From positions 682,001-746,000 of the forward strand of contig NZ_JAEULY010000004.1 in NCBI RefSeq assembly GCF_016793595.1: DNA of 64,000 nucleotides, in the 5' to 3' direction. Below the pieces are notes generated by a model that saw nothing but the letters and a program-made list of their open reading frames with translations, was not told the origin of the DNA and did no database searches. This stretch comes from Phreatobacter sp. (lineage in GTDB: Bacteria; Pseudomonadota; Alphaproteobacteria; Rhizobiales; Phreatobacteraceae). Shown here piece by piece: positions 16,668-26,582 of the stretch. Both the position numbers and the translations under genes were made by a program. The stretch's first letter is position 1. Every line of letters starts with the position of its first letter.

Positions 16668-18293
16668 ATGCTTGGTCTGATGCAGGACTGGCCGCTGCTG
16701 ATCCCGAAGATCATCGATCATGCGGGCCTCTATCACGGCAACCGCAAGGTCATCTCGCGCTCCGTCGAGGGGCCGATCGTCGAGACGACCTATTCGGCGA
16801 TCCGGCGCAACGCCCTGCGTGTCGCCAAGCGCCTGGAAAAGGACGGCATCAGGCTGGGAGACCGGGTCGGCACGGTGGCCTGGAACACCTGGCGTCATCT
16901 CGAGGCCTGGTACGGCATCACCGGGCTCGGCGCGGTCTATCACACGCTCAATCCGCGCCTGTTCCCCGAGCAGATCGCCTGGATCGCCAACCATGCGGAA
17001 GACCGCATGATGATGCTCGACCTGACCTTCGTGCCGCTGTTTGAAAAGCTGCAGGACAAGCTGCCGCTGGTCGAGCGCTACATCGTGCTCACCGACGCGG
17101 CGAACATGCCGCAGACGAGCCTGAAGAACGCGGTCGCCTACGAGAGCTGGCTCGACGAGGTGGACGATGATTTCGCGTGGGGTTCGTTCGACGAGAACAC
17201 CGCGGCGGGCATGTGCTACACGTCGGGGACGACCGGCAATCCGAAGGGCGTCGTCTATTCGCACCGCTCGAACGTGATCCATTCGCTGGTGGTCAACGGC
17301 CCGGACATGTTCGGCATGGCGTCGAAGGACGTGATCCTGCCGGTGGTGCCGATGTTCCATGCCAATGGCTGGTCGCTCGCCTTCACCGCGCCCATGGCCG
17401 GGACGACCATGGTCATGCCCGGCCCGAAGATGGACGGCGCCTCCATCTACGAACTGCTCGACACCTACAAGGTGACGCTGTCGGCCGCGGTGCCCACCGT
17501 CTGGCTGATGCTGCTCCAGCACATGGAGCAGAACGGGCTGAAGCTGCCGCATCTCAACAAGACGGTGATCGGCGGCTCCGCCTGTCCGCGCGCGGTGACC
17601 GAGAAGTTCCGCGACGTCTACGGCGTCGAGGTCCTGCACGCCTGGGGCATGACCGAGATGAGCCCGCTCGGCACGGTCTGCTCGCTGAAGCCCGAAGTCG
17701 CGAGCCTGACCGGCGATGCCTGGCTCGACATCAAGGAGACCACCGGGCATCCGCCCTTCGGCGTCGAGATGAAGATCATCGACGACGAGGGCGCCGAGCT
17801 CGCACGCGACGGCAAGGCCTTCGGCCGGCTGATGGTGCGCGGCCCCTCGGTCGCCGGCGCCTATTTCAAGGGCGAGGGCGGCCAGATCCTCGACGACAAC
17901 GGCTTCTTCGATACCGGCGACGTCGCGAGCATCGACCCGAACGGATACATGCGGATCGTCGACCGCTCCAAGGATGTCATCAAGTCCGGTGGCGAGTGGA
18001 TTTCCTCCATCGATCTGGAGAACCTCGCCGTCGGCCATCCCGATGTCGCCGAGGCAGCGGTCATCGGCATCGTTCATCCCAAGTGGGACGAGCGGCCGCT
18101 GCTCGTGGTCGTCCCGAAGGCCGGGAGACAGCCGACCCGTGACAGCCTGCTCGCCTATATGGACGGCAAGATCGCCAAGTGGTGGATGCCGGACGACGTG
18201 GTGGTGGTCGACGAGATCCCGCACACCGCCACCGGCAAGATCCAGAAGACGGCGCTGCGCGACCAGTTCAAGGCCTACCGCTTCCCGGGCTGA
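16668..18293 (+). CDS. Acyl-CoA synthetase (long/medium-chain fatty acid-CoA ligase type)
   Basis: A 541-residue AMP-forming ligase that activates a carboxylic acid to its CoA thioester. The P-loop [13 protein letters not shown] is at about residues 184-196, the substrate-site block [12 protein letters not shown] in the middle, [10 protein letters not shown] and [14 protein letters not shown] near the hinge, and the catalytic Lys in [12 protein letters not shown] near the end. The [12 protein letters not shown] start resembles the AlkK / medium-chain group. The start codon follows a GGAGAAACGCC spacer. The gene is single; the substrate length cannot be told. Confidence 0.92.
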   Translation: MLGLMQDWPLLIPKIIDHAGLYHGNRKVISRSVEGPIVETTYSAIRRNALRVAKRLEKDGIRLGDRVGTVAWNTWRHLEAWYGITGLGAVYHTLNPRLFPEQIAWIANHAEDRMMMLDLTFVPLFEKLQDKLPLVERYIVLTDAANMPQTSLKNAVAYESWLDEVDDDFAWGSFDENTAAGMCYTSGTTGNPKGVVYSHRSNVIHSLVVNGPDMFGMASKDVILPVVPMFHANGWSLAFTAPMAGTTMVMPGPKMDGASIYELLDTYKVTLSAAVPTVWLMLLQHMEQNGLKLPHLNKTVIGGSACPRAVTEKFRDVYGVEVLHAWGMTEMSPLGTVCSLKPEVASLTGDAWLDIKETTGHPPFGVEMKIIDDEGAELARDGKAFGRLMVRGPSVAGAYFKGEGGQILDDNGFFDTGDVASIDPNGYMRIVDRSKDVIKSGGEWISSIDLENLAVGHPDVAEAAVIGIVHPKWDERPLLVVVPKAGRQPTRDSLLAYMDGKIAKWWMPDDVVVVDEIPHTATGKIQKTALRDQFKAYRFPG

Positions 18294-18404
18294 CCTGGAC
18301 CGCGACGCAACCGTGCGGCGACAGGGCCGTCGCACGGCGGCAACGATGGCACGGCATCAAGGCTGCGGATAAGCTCGCGAACTGCGAGTCAGTCGGAGGC
18401 GTTC

Positions 18405-19778
18405 ATGACGGATGCGACCCAGCCAGGTTCCGGTGCCGTGGGTCCGTGGGGCGCGCGCTCGACGGCGGCGGCGGTGGCCGCGGCGGAACAGGCCGCGCGG
18501 GCAAGCGTCCCGCCGATCGCGCCCGGCGCCTCGCAGCCGGCGAGCGGCGTCTCAAGGATCGGCTTCACCGGCGCGGGCGGCCAGCTTCTCGGCCTGCTCG
18601 TCAAGGGCATGCTGCTGCAGCTGGTCACCCTCGGCATCTACCGCTTCTGGTTCATCACCGACATGCGGCGGTTCTACTGGAGCCATACGCGCGTCGGGCC
18701 GGAGGAGATCGCCTATACCGGCCGCGGCCTCGAGCTGTTCAAGGGCTTCCTCGTCGCCCTCGCCATCATCGTGCCGATCCAGGCCGCCGGCTTCTTCGTC
18801 GTGCTCGGCCTGCCATCGGCCGAGGTCATCGTCTCTTTCTCGGTGACGATCATCTTCCTGTTCCTCAGCCAGTACGCGGCCTATGCCGGCCGGCGCTACC
18901 GGCTGACGCGCACGGCCTTCCGGGGCCTGCGCCTGCGCATGGTCGGCTCCGCCTGGACCTATGCCGCCAAGGCCTTCGGTCTCTGGATTCTCGTCATCCT
19001 GTCGCTCGGCCTCGCCTATCCCTGGGTCGCGGCGATCCTGGAGCGCATCAAGATGCGCGACACCTGGTACGGCGACGCGCAGGGCGCCTTCGTCGGCACC
19101 GCTGGCACGCTGTTCCGGCGCGGCATCCTGATCTGGGCGCTCGGGTTCGGCCTGCCGCTGCTTATGATCGGCTCGACCATCGCCTCTGTCCCCTATGAAG
19201 TGTGGCGCGAGTTCGGCGCGACGATCGCCGCGGGCAATATCGAGCCCGCAGGCCGCCTCGCGGTGGCCATCTACATGCTCATGGGCGCGGTCTTCACCGC
19301 GCTGGTGATCCCCATCCTGCTCTTCCCGGCCTTCCAGGCCGTCGTCTTCCGCTGGCGGATGGAAGGCGTCAGGCTGGGCGGCGCGGCGCTCGCCTCCGAT
19401 TTCAGGATCAGGGCCGCCTACCGCGTCTATCTCCTTGGCGCGCTGGGTCTCATCGGGATCGGCTTCGTCATCGCGCTGATCGTCGGCCTGCTGTTCGGCG
19501 GGCTGATCGCGGCCGTGTTCTTCGGCGGCGGGAGCGACTTCGCCTCGCCGGCCAGCGGCATCGTCGGCATCGCCACCATCGCCCTCGCCTACCTCTTCGT
19601 CTTCGGCGGCTTCTGGGTCGCCAAGCAGATCCTGATCACGCTCAGGCTCTACCGCGCGCAGGCGCGCTCGGTCTCGGTGATGAACCTAGCCGCGCTCGAC
19701 AACGTGCGCGCCAACAATGTCGATGCCTCCGCCATGGGCGACAGCCTCGGCGACGCCGTCGACGTGCTGGGCTTCTGA
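18405..19778 (+). CDS. DUF898 (YjgN-type) membrane protein
   Basis: A 457-aa integral membrane protein. After a disordered N-terminus of about 45 residues come alternating hydrophobic helices and the DUF898 hallmarks TLGIYRFWFITDMRRFYWSHT, YTGRGLELFKGFL and a second copy-like block FGLWILVILSLGLAYPW. DUF898 function is not established. It is followed after only 2 bp by an M48 peptidase gene, a pairing that is recurrent in bacteria, so the two probably act together in the membrane. Confidence 0.88.
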   Translation: MTDATQPGSGAVGPWGARSTAAAVAAAEQAARASVPPIAPGASQPASGVSRIGFTGAGGQLLGLLVKGMLLQLVTLGIYRFWFITDMRRFYWSHTRVGPEEIAYTGRGLELFKGFLVALAIIVPIQAAGFFVVLGLPSAEVIVSFSVTIIFLFLSQYAAYAGRRYRLTRTAFRGLRLRMVGSAWTYAAKAFGLWILVILSLGLAYPWVAAILERIKMRDTWYGDAQGAFVGTAGTLFRRGILIWALGFGLPLLMIGSTIASVPYEVWREFGATIAAGNIEPAGRLAVAIYMLMGAVFTALVIPILLFPAFQAVVFRWRMEGVRLGGAALASDFRIRAAYRVYLLGALGLIGIGFVIALIVGLLFGGLIAAVFFGGGSDFASPASGIVGIATIALAYLFVFGGFWVAKQILITLRLYRAQARSVSVMNLAALDNVRANNVDASAMGDSLGDAVDVLGF

Positions 19779-19780
19779 CC

Positions 19781-20887
19781 ATGCCGGAAACAGCGGCGAT
19801 CTATTACGACGGGCTGGTCAGCCGGCGGCAGGCCGTGGAGGTCTCGCTACATCCGGAGGGCCTTGCGATCTTCACGCCGGACGGGCGGCTGGCGACCACC
19901 TGGCCCTATGCCGCGATCCGGCGGATCGAGGGCTTTGCCGGCGAGGGCCTTGCCATCACCCGCGTGCCCGAGCCTGGCTCAAAGGCGGAGCCGCGGCTTG
20001 AGATCGCCGACCAACGTTTCGCCGCCGATCTCGCGGCCCGTGCGCCGCTGACCCTGACGCAGGGCATGGCGGCGCGGCGGGAGCGGCGCAACGTCGTGCT
20101 CTGGGCCATCGCCGCGGCTGCCTCGCTGGTCGGCCTTGCCTATATCGGCCTGCCGGCGATCGCGGGCCGCGTCGCACCGCTGGTTCCCGCCAGCATGGAA
20201 GAGCGGCTCGGCGCCGCCATGGATCCGCAGATCCGCCAGCAGTTCGGCAGCTCCGCGCCGCTCAAGACCTGCACCAATCCGGAAGGCGTCGCGGCGCTTG
20301 CCGATCTCGCCGGCCGCTACGAGCGCGCAGCCGGGCTGCACGTGCCATTGCGGGTGGTGGTCCTCGACCACCGCATGGTCAACGCCTTCGCCCTGCCCGG
20401 CGGCTACGTCTATGTCATGAACGGGCTGATCCAGCGCGCCCGCGGGCCGGACGAGGTGGCGGGCGTGCTCGGCCACGAGATCGGCCACGTGCGCTACCGC
20501 CACGGCCTGCAATCGGCGATCCAGTCGGGCGGCCTCGGCTTCCTGCTCGGCACGGTGTTCGGCGACTTCGCGGGCGGCACCGCCGTCGTCCTCGCCTCGC
20601 GCGCGCTGATCCAGAGCGCCTTCTCGCGCGATGCCGAACGGCAGGCCGATGCTTTCGGCGTCGATCTGATGCTGAAGGCCGGCGGCAATCCGGAAGGCCT
20701 CGCGGGCTTCTTCACCTCGCTCGGGGCCGGCGCTCCCGGCGCGCTGTCGTGGATCACCAGCCACCCGGCCAATGCCGAGCGGGAACGCGCCATTCTGGAG
20801 ATGGCGCGCGGACGGGCGCGCTCAGCGCCCGCGCTGACGCCGGAACAATGGACAGCCCTCCGGGCGATCTGCCAGAAAACGGAATAG
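19781..20887 (+). CDS. M48-family membrane-associated metallopeptidase
   Basis: A 368-aa protease. The first 100 residues form a PH-like cytoplasmic domain (IYYDGLVSRRQAVEVSL), then one membrane helix (WAIAAAASLVGLAYIGLPAI), then the peptidase: NAFALPGGYVYVMNGL, VLGHEIGHVRYRH (zinc HExxH) and SRDAERQADAFGVDLM with the third ligand Glu, finally SWITSHPANAERERA. The start at 19781 is 2 bp after the DUF898 stop; a longer frame inside the upstream gene is not supported. It is likely a partner of the DUF898 protein in envelope quality control (inference). Confidence 0.9.
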   Translation: MPETAAIYYDGLVSRRQAVEVSLHPEGLAIFTPDGRLATTWPYAAIRRIEGFAGEGLAITRVPEPGSKAEPRLEIADQRFAADLAARAPLTLTQGMAARRERRNVVLWAIAAAASLVGLAYIGLPAIAGRVAPLVPASMEERLGAAMDPQIRQQFGSSAPLKTCTNPEGVAALADLAGRYERAAGLHVPLRVVVLDHRMVNAFALPGGYVYVMNGLIQRARGPDEVAGVLGHEIGHVRYRHGLQSAIQSGGLGFLLGTVFGDFAGGTAVVLASRALIQSAFSRDAERQADAFGVDLMLKAGGNPEGLAGFFTSLGAGAPGALSWITSHPANAERERAILEMARGRARSAPALTPEQWTALRAICQKTE

Positions 20888-20936
20888 GATCGCCGCCGGG
20901 CGGTTCGCACGCGACAATGCCGGTTCCAGCGCCTTC

Positions 20937-21725
20937 ATGAGCCTTTCCCGCCGCGCCTTCGTCGAGCCGACCTCGCGCCTCGCGGTCTGGAGCCTGCGCG
21001 TGGTGCTCGTCGGCTGCGCCTGTGGGGCGGTGGCCGTGCTCGCGGCGCGTTCCGACTGGCTCGACGGCGCGCAGGCCGTAACCGCTCTGACCATCGGCCT
21101 CGCCGTCGTGGCCCTCGGAATGGTCATGGCCCTCACAGCCGGTACGACGATCTGGTTCACCGGCTATCGCGGCGCGCGCTTCGCTGCTCTCGCGGTGCTC
21201 GCCGGCCTCGCGGTCTCCGCCTATCCGGCGACGCTCACGGCCATCGGCTGGACGCTGCCGGCCATCACCGACATCACCACCGATGCGATGGACCCGCCGG
21301 CCTTCGAGGTTGTCGCGGCCGTCCGGCCGGCGGGCGCCAATCCGCTGCGCTATCCGGCGGCGCTCGCGCCGGTCCAGCGGCGGCTCTATCCCGAGATCCG
21401 GGCGATCGAGGTGGACCTGCCGGCCAGCGACGTCAACGACATCGTCACCGAACTGATCGACGGCCAGCGTTGGCGCATCCTCGACCAGGCCGACTATCGC
21501 GGCCCCGGTCGCGACGGCCGTTTCGAGATGGTCACGCGGTCGCTGATCCTTGGCCTCAGGGACGATATCGTGATCCGCATTCGCCACGTGAATGGCAGGT
21601 CCCGCATCGACATGCGCTCGGCGGCGCGCTACGGGGCCCAGGATTTCGGCGTCAATGCGCGACGGGTCATCGCCGCGCTGGATGAGATGCGGACGGCCGC
21701 GCGGCGCGTCCAGCGGGAGCGATAG
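20937..21725 (+). CDS. DUF1499-containing membrane protein
   Basis: A 262-aa protein with about three hydrophobic segments in the first 120 residues (SLRVVLVGCACGAVAVLAA, TIGLAVVALGMVMALTAG, ALAVLAGLAVSAYPATL) and a soluble C-terminal domain (FEVVAAVRP onward, with DDIVIRIRHVNGRSRIDMRS), the DUF1499 pattern. Function is unknown to me. It follows the M48 gene by 49 bp and precedes an M20 peptidase by 6 bp, all on the same strand, so it belongs to the same putative operon. Confidence 0.85.
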   Translation: MSLSRRAFVEPTSRLAVWSLRVVLVGCACGAVAVLAARSDWLDGAQAVTALTIGLAVVALGMVMALTAGTTIWFTGYRGARFAALAVLAGLAVSAYPATLTAIGWTLPAITDITTDAMDPPAFEVVAAVRPAGANPLRYPAALAPVQRRLYPEIRAIEVDLPASDVNDIVTELIDGQRWRILDQADYRGPGRDGRFEMVTRSLILGLRDDIVIRIRHVNGRSRIDMRSAARYGAQDFGVNARRVIAALDEMRTAARRVQRER

Positions 21726-21731
21726 GACATC

Positions 21732-22877
21732 ATGAGCCTGAAGGCAGCCACCATTCCCCTCCACGAGGACGAGGTGATCGAGGGCATCCGCCGCTGGGTG
21801 ACCATCGAGAGCCCGACCTACGACGCCTCCGGCGTCGAAGCGGTGCTGGACGAGGTCGAGAGGGACTTCGAGGGACTGCCTGTCACCTTCGACCGGCGGC
21901 CGGGCGTGGACGGCTATGCCGGCATCCTGAAGGTCTCGACCGAGGAGCCGTCGAACGAGAAGTCGATCCTCGTCCTCACCCATATGGACACGGTTCACCC
22001 GAAGGGCACGCTGACCGGCCGCCTGCCGTTCCGACGCGACGGCGACAAGCTGTTCGGCCCCGGCCTCTACGACATGAAGGGCGGCGCCTATCTCGCCGTC
22101 GCCGGCTATCGCGCTCTGGTGCGGGCCGGCATCGCGCCGGCACGGCCGGTCACCTTCCTGTTCACGCCGGACGAGGAGGTCGGCAGCCCCTCGTCACGCG
22201 CGGCGATCGAGGAGGAGGCGTGCAAGGCCGCCTACGTCCTGGTGACCGAGCCCGCCCGCGACGGTGGCAAGATCGTCACCGCGCGCAAGGGCGTCGGCCG
22301 GTTCCACCTGGTCACCCACGGCCGGCCGGCCCATGCCGGCGCGCGGCACCAGGACGGCCGCAGCGCGATCCGCGAGATGGCGCACCAGATCCTCGCCGTC
22401 GAAGGCATGACCGATTATTCGCGCGGCATCACCACCACGGTCGGTCTGGTCAAGGGCGGCTCGGCCGCCAATGTCACGCCCGAGACCTGCACGGCGGAGA
22501 TCGACCTGCGCGTGCCCGATCCGATCGTCGGCAAGGAGATGGTCGAGCGCATCCTCGGTCTGACGGCGGTCGATCCGGACGTCGCGGTGCGTGTCGAGGG
22601 CGAGATCAACCGCCCCGCCTATCCGAAAACAGCCGATATCGTGAGCATGCTGGAGCGGGCGCAGGCTGTCGCGCGCTCGATCGGCTTCGATCTCGAGGAC
22701 TGCCCGATGACCGGCGGCGGCTCGGACGGCAATTTCACCGCCGCGCTCGGCGTGCCGACGCTGGACGGCCTCGGCATCGACGGCGCGGGCGCCCACACGC
22801 TGGAGGAGCACGGACTGGTGTCGTCGATCCTCCCGCGCGCGCGCCTGCTCGCGGGCCTGATGGAAACGCTCCGCTAA
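21732..22877 (+). CDS. M20-family carboxypeptidase (glutamate carboxypeptidase type)
   Basis: A 381-aa di-zinc peptidase of the CPG2/ArgE/DapE group. Metal and catalytic motifs: LTHMDTVHP with ligand His and catalytic Asp, LYDMKGG with the bridging Asp, TPDEEVGS with catalytic Glu and ligand Glu, and the late EEHGLV with the last His. The middle dimerisation domain ([18 protein letters not shown]) is present. CPG2-like enzymes remove C-terminal Glu from folates or peptides; the actual substrate is not inferable. It lies 6 bp after the DUF1499 gene. Confidence 0.9.
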   Translation: MSLKAATIPLHEDEVIEGIRRWVTIESPTYDASGVEAVLDEVERDFEGLPVTFDRRPGVDGYAGILKVSTEEPSNEKSILVLTHMDTVHPKGTLTGRLPFRRDGDKLFGPGLYDMKGGAYLAVAGYRALVRAGIAPARPVTFLFTPDEEVGSPSSRAAIEEEACKAAYVLVTEPARDGGKIVTARKGVGRFHLVTHGRPAHAGARHQDGRSAIREMAHQILAVEGMTDYSRGITTTVGLVKGGSAANVTPETCTAEIDLRVPDPIVGKEMVERILGLTAVDPDVAVRVEGEINRPAYPKTADIVSMLERAQAVARSIGFDLEDCPMTGGGSDGNFTAALGVPTLDGLGIDGAGAHTLEEHGLVSSILPRARLLAGLMETLR

Positions 22878-22974
22878 CGACGCCGGCAACTCGGCTCGAT
22901 GCCAGCCGCCCTGGAAACGGGGCAGTAAGGCGCCTGCGGCAACCTGCCCGGATCACTTCCGAGGAGGCGGTTCG

Positions 22975-23169
22975 ATGGCCGAGATGTGCGGGAACTGCAA
23001 GAATTTCTTCGAACCGCGCGCCGGCGGCGTCTGCCGTGCGCATCCGCCAGTCGCGCGTGCCGACGGCACGGCGACGTGGCCGGCGGTCTCGCGCAGCGAC
23101 TGGTGCGGCGAGTACAAGGTCGCGCCGCCGCCGGTGAACCCCGGCATCCGCCGGCTGGCGACGGCCTGA
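22975..23169 (+). CDS. Small cysteine-rich (putative zinc-ribbon) protein
   Basis: A 64-aa protein with [17 protein letters not shown] and SDWCGEY, giving a C-x2-C...C...C set that could bind one metal ion (Zn or Fe). RBS-like GAGG is upstream at about 8 bp. Such short proteins are common in Hyphomicrobiales but their function is unknown to me. It sits alone between the M20 gene and tRNA-Pro. Confidence 0.7.
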   Translation: MAEMCGNCKNFFEPRAGGVCRAHPPVARADGTATWPAVSRSDWCGEYKVAPPPVNPGIRRLATA

Positions 23170-23287
23170 GCGCACGCCGTCAAGGCGTCGAACTGGCGCG
23201 GTGCCAGCCCGTCGTTCGGCTTCCATTCAGCATGGTGAAATCTGTTCGCCGAGGCGTCCAACCTGCGCAAATCCATGGGTGCGCTGG

Positions 23288-23361
23288 TCGGAGTGGCAGG
23301 ATTTGAACCTGCGACCCCCACGTCCCGAACGTGGTGCGCTACCAGACTGCGCTACACTCCG
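23288..23361 (-). tRNA. tRNA-Pro (anticodon CGG)
   Basis: On the minus strand acceptor CGGAGTG pairs with CACTCCG, the anticodon stem CCACG/CGTGG closes loop TTCGGGA giving anticodon CGG, which reads CCG (Pro). The T-arm GGTTCAAATCC and D-arm are normal. 74 nt without an encoded CCA. Confidence 0.96.
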
Positions 23362-23483
23362 CCTCGCGAACAGGCCGCGTGTATAGCGGCGGCTTCGGCG
23401 GCGCGCAACCCCATCGCGACACCCAATTCACGGCAATAGGCAAGCACTCGACGGCAGCCTCGCCCTCCCCCTAGATTGCTGAC

Positions 23484-24329
23484 ATGACGACGCATTCCTT
23501 CGACGCCGTCGCCTTTGCCGGGGGCGGCAACCGCTGCTACTGGCAAGGCGGCTTCTGGGACGCGCTGAACGCCGCCCGCCCGCAGAGGCCCGGCCTGGTC
23601 GTCGGTGTCTCGGCCGGCGCCTTTCAGGCCTGTTTCTCGCTGATCGGCGAAGGTGACCGCGTCCGCCGCATCGTGATCGATGCCTGCGCCACCATCGAGA
23701 AGGAAATGGACTGGCGGCAGGTGCTGAAGGGGCGCTCGCCCTTCGTCGTTGCCGGCCTCTACCGCGACCTGCTGACCGAGATCTTCGGCGAACTGGAGCT
23801 GGCTGCGTTGAAAGCCGCGCCCGAAGTGCTGATCCAGCTGACCCATCCGCCGCGCTTCATGCCCGCGCTGGTCGCGGCCTACGCGGCCATCGGCGCCTAC
23901 CAGATCGAGAAGGTCTGGATGGGGGCGGCCCATTCGCGCGCGGGCCGGCATGTCGGGCTGTTCCCCAGCTGGGTTTCGACCCATGAGGTCGCGGGACCGG
24001 CCGATCTCGTCGCCGCGCTGATGGGCACGGCCGCCGTGCCACCCTTCATGCCGGTCGGCGAGGTCAACGGCCGCCCTGCCCTCGATGGCGGGCTGGTCGA
24101 CAATCCACCTGTGGACAAGATCGCCGAGGTCGAGGCTCGCGGCGGGCATACGCTGGTGCTGACGACGCGGGCGGGGCGGTCCATGGCCGAGGTCGAGAAC
24201 CGGACCGTGGTGCGCCCCTCGGTGCCCATCCTCACCAGCCGGTTTGCGGTGACCGATGGCGCCGCGATCCGGGCGGCCTATGAACTGGGCGTGAGGGACG
24301 GCGAGACCTTCGCAAAGGGGCTTGGCTGA
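23484..24329 (+). CDS. Patatin-like phospholipase
   Basis: A 281-aa Ser/Asp hydrolase. FAGGGNRCYW is the oxyanion-hole glycine stretch, VVGVSAGAFQ the GxSxG nucleophile motif and PALDGGLVDN the catalytic Asp (DGG) near residue 200. No signal peptide, so it is presumably cytoplasmic or peripheral on the membrane. The 3' end overlaps the convergent HAD gene by 52 bp. Likely acts on membrane lipids; the true substrate is unknown. Confidence 0.9.
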   Translation: MTTHSFDAVAFAGGGNRCYWQGGFWDALNAARPQRPGLVVGVSAGAFQACFSLIGEGDRVRRIVIDACATIEKEMDWRQVLKGRSPFVVAGLYRDLLTEIFGELELAALKAAPEVLIQLTHPPRFMPALVAAYAAIGAYQIEKVWMGAAHSRAGRHVGLFPSWVSTHEVAGPADLVAALMGTAAVPPFMPVGEVNGRPALDGGLVDNPPVDKIAEVEARGGHTLVLTTRAGRSMAEVENRTVVRPSVPILTSRFAVTDGAAIRAAYELGVRDGETFAKGLG

Positions 24330-25039
24330 GCCGCAGCGGCGAGACCGTCCAGCCAGCCGCCGAGCTCCATGAAGGAGGGCAGCACGACATCGGCATGCAG
24401 GTGGAAATCGTCCGGCACCAGCGGCCCGGACGTCACGCCAACCGCGACGACGCCGGCCGCGCGCGCCGCGTGCATGTCGTGGAGGCTGTCACCGATCATC
24501 GCGACTTCATGCGGCCGCATGCCGAAAGCGTCCAGGAAGGCGGTGATCTGGCCGGGCGCGGGCTTGCGGCCATGACCTGAATCCCAGCCGACGATGTAGT
24601 CGAAATGGTGATCGATGCCGAGCCGGGCAGTCTGGTGGCGCGCGCCCTTCTCGGAATCGTTGGTGACAACGCCCAGCGTCAGGCCGCGTGCCTTGAGCGC
24701 GCCGATGGCGCCGGCGGGGTCGCCGATCGGGGTCAGCCCCGCGAGACCCTCCTCGACGAACAGCGCCTCCATTTCGTCGGTCACGGCCGACGAGAAGGGC
24801 AGTTCCAGCGCCTCGGCCCAGAGCGGGCCATAGTCAGCCGCAGAGCCGGCGACCAGCGGCGAGGTCGGATGGAAGCGCATCGCCGCCTCGTCGAAATGCG
24901 AGACCGCCATCAGCCGTTCGATGCCGGCGCGGTCGCCCTTCGCCATGCGTAGCATGACGCGGAAGGCGGCAGGGCCCCAGGTGCGGTCGAAGTCGACGAA
25001 GGTGCCGTCCTTGTCGAGGAGAATGGCGCGAATGGTCAT
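24278..25039 (-). CDS. HAD-family hydrolase, phosphoglycolate phosphatase-like
   Basis: The 253-aa protein has the HAD motifs: I LLDKDGTFVDFD with nucleophile and acid Asp, II VVTND (Thr), III the Lys in HGRKPAP, IV MIGDSLHDMHAA. The helical cap lies at residues 20-90. It is of the Gph type that dephosphorylates phosphoglycolate or other small phosphates. The start at 25039 begins MTIRAILLDKDGT; upstream extension is shadow. The gene overlaps the convergent patatin by 52 bp. Confidence 0.87.
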   Translation of the reverse strand: MTIRAILLDKDGTFVDFDRTWGPAAFRVMLRMAKGDRAGIERLMAVSHFDEAAMRFHPTSPLVAGSAADYGPLWAEALELPFSSAVTDEMEALFVEEGLAGLTPIGDPAGAIGALKARGLTLGVVTNDSEKGARHQTARLGIDHHFDYIVGWDSGHGRKPAPGQITAFLDAFGMRPHEVAMIGDSLHDMHAARAAGVVAVGVTSGPLVPDDFHLHADVVLPSFMELGGWLDGLAAAAQPSPFAKVSPSLTPSS

Positions 25040-25165
25040 GGTGGCTTCCTGAAGCCCGGCTGTGACAGGACGATGACCGCCTGTCCAGCTCCCGTGAGAC
25101 TTGCCTTGGCTGGCCCGCCGGCCTAATCCCCCGGGCAACGACCGACCGGCCCGATGGAGGCTCGC

Positions 25166-26578
25166 ATGCGCTACATCTCCACCCGGGGCGAGGCTCCGGC
25201 GCTGAACTTCCCCGACGCCCTGCTCGCCGGCCTCGCGCGCGACGGCGGCCTCTACGTGCCCGAGACGTGGCCGGCCATCGCGCCCGAAGCCATCGCGGCG
25301 CTGTCCGGCCAGCCCTATCAGGAAGTGGCGCGGCGGGCGCTCGCGCCCTTCGTGACGGACACAATTCCCGCCGCCGACCTGTCGCGCATGATCGACGAGG
25401 CCTATGCGAGCTTCCGCCACCCGGCGGTGACGCCGCTGGTGCAGCTTTCGGCGTCCGAATGGGTGCTGGAGCTGTTCCACGGGCCGACGCTTGCCTTCAA
25501 GGACTGCGCGATGCAGCTCCTCGGCCGGCTGATGGACCATGTGTTGAAGGCCCGCGGCCAACGCGCGACCATTGTCGGCGCGACCTCCGGCGACACCGGC
25601 GGCGCGGCGATCGAGGCGTTTCGCGGGCTCGATCAGGTCGACGTGGTGATCCTGTTCCCGGACGGCCGGGTGTCCGACGTGCAACGGCGCATGATGACGA
25701 CGGTGGACGCGCCGAACGTCCATGCCATCGCCATCGACGGCACATTCGACGACTGCCAGGCCATCGTGAAGGCGCTGTTCAACAACCACGCCTTCCGCGA
25801 CCGCGTGCGCCTGTCCGGCGTCAACTCGATCAACTGGGCGCGCATCGTCGCGCAGGTGGTCTATTACTTCGCCGCCGGCGCCGCGCTCGGCGCGCCGCAC
25901 CGGGCCGCGCGTTATGTCGTGCCGACCGGCAATTTCGGCGATGTCTTCGCCGGTTATGTCGCCAAGCGCATGGGCCTGCCGATCTCGGAGCTGGTGGTCG
26001 CGACCAACGTCAACGACATCCTGGAGCGGACGATCCGCACCGGCCGCTACGAGGTGACCGGAGTGGTGGCGACCTCATCGCCCTCCATGGACATTCAGGT
26101 CTCGTCCAATTTCGAGCGGCTGCTGTTCGACGCCCATGGCCGCGATGCCGGCACCGTGCGCCGCCTGATGGCAGGCCTCGCCCAGTCCAAGAGCTTCACC
26201 ATCGCCAACGATGCGCTCGGCTCCATCCGCGCGGAGTTTGCGGCCTCGCGCGCCGACGAGGCGGAAGTCTCAGGCATGATCCGCGACACGCTGGACAAGG
26301 CCGGCTATCTGCTCGATCCGCATACGGCGGTCGGCATGGTGGCCGCGCGCAAGGTCAAGGCCGATCCGGCCGTGCCGACAGTCGTGCTTTCGACCGCCCA
26401 TCCCGCCAAATTCCCCGATGCGGTGGAAGCCGCCTGCGGCACCCGCCCCGCCCTGCCCGCCTGGCTCGGCGACCTGATGGAGCGGCCGGAGCGCATGGCG
26501 CATCTGCCGGCCGACGAGAAGGCTGTCGAGGACTATGTGATGAGCAAGACCCGCGCGGCGGTGGCCGGCGCGGCGTGA
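25166..26578 (+). CDS. thrC: Threonine synthase
   Basis: A 470-residue PLP enzyme that converts O-phospho-L-homoserine into L-threonine. The N-terminus MRYISTRG is typical of the bacterial long form; the PLP Lys lies in LAFKDCAMQLL, followed by GATSGDTGGAA, the phosphate-binding loop. The ATG at 25166 follows GGAGG with 5-bp spacing; an ATG at 25154 overlaps that ribosome site and is less likely. It is preceded by the divergent HAD gene and followed by the convergent liv operon. No other threonine genes are nearby. Confidence 0.95.
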   Translation: MRYISTRGEAPALNFPDALLAGLARDGGLYVPETWPAIAPEAIAALSGQPYQEVARRALAPFVTDTIPAADLSRMIDEAYASFRHPAVTPLVQLSASEWVLELFHGPTLAFKDCAMQLLGRLMDHVLKARGQRATIVGATSGDTGGAAIEAFRGLDQVDVVILFPDGRVSDVQRRMMTTVDAPNVHAIAIDGTFDDCQAIVKALFNNHAFRDRVRLSGVNSINWARIVAQVVYYFAAGAALGAPHRAARYVVPTGNFGDVFAGYVAKRMGLPISELVVATNVNDILERTIRTGRYEVTGVVATSSPSMDIQVSSNFERLLFDAHGRDAGTVRRLMAGLAQSKSFTIANDALGSIRAEFAASRADEAEVSGMIRDTLDKAGYLLDPHTAVGMVAARKVKADPAVPTVVLSTAHPAKFPDAVEAACGTRPALPAWLGDLMERPERMAHLPADEKAVEDYVMSKTRAAVAGAA

Positions 26579-26582
26579 GGCT

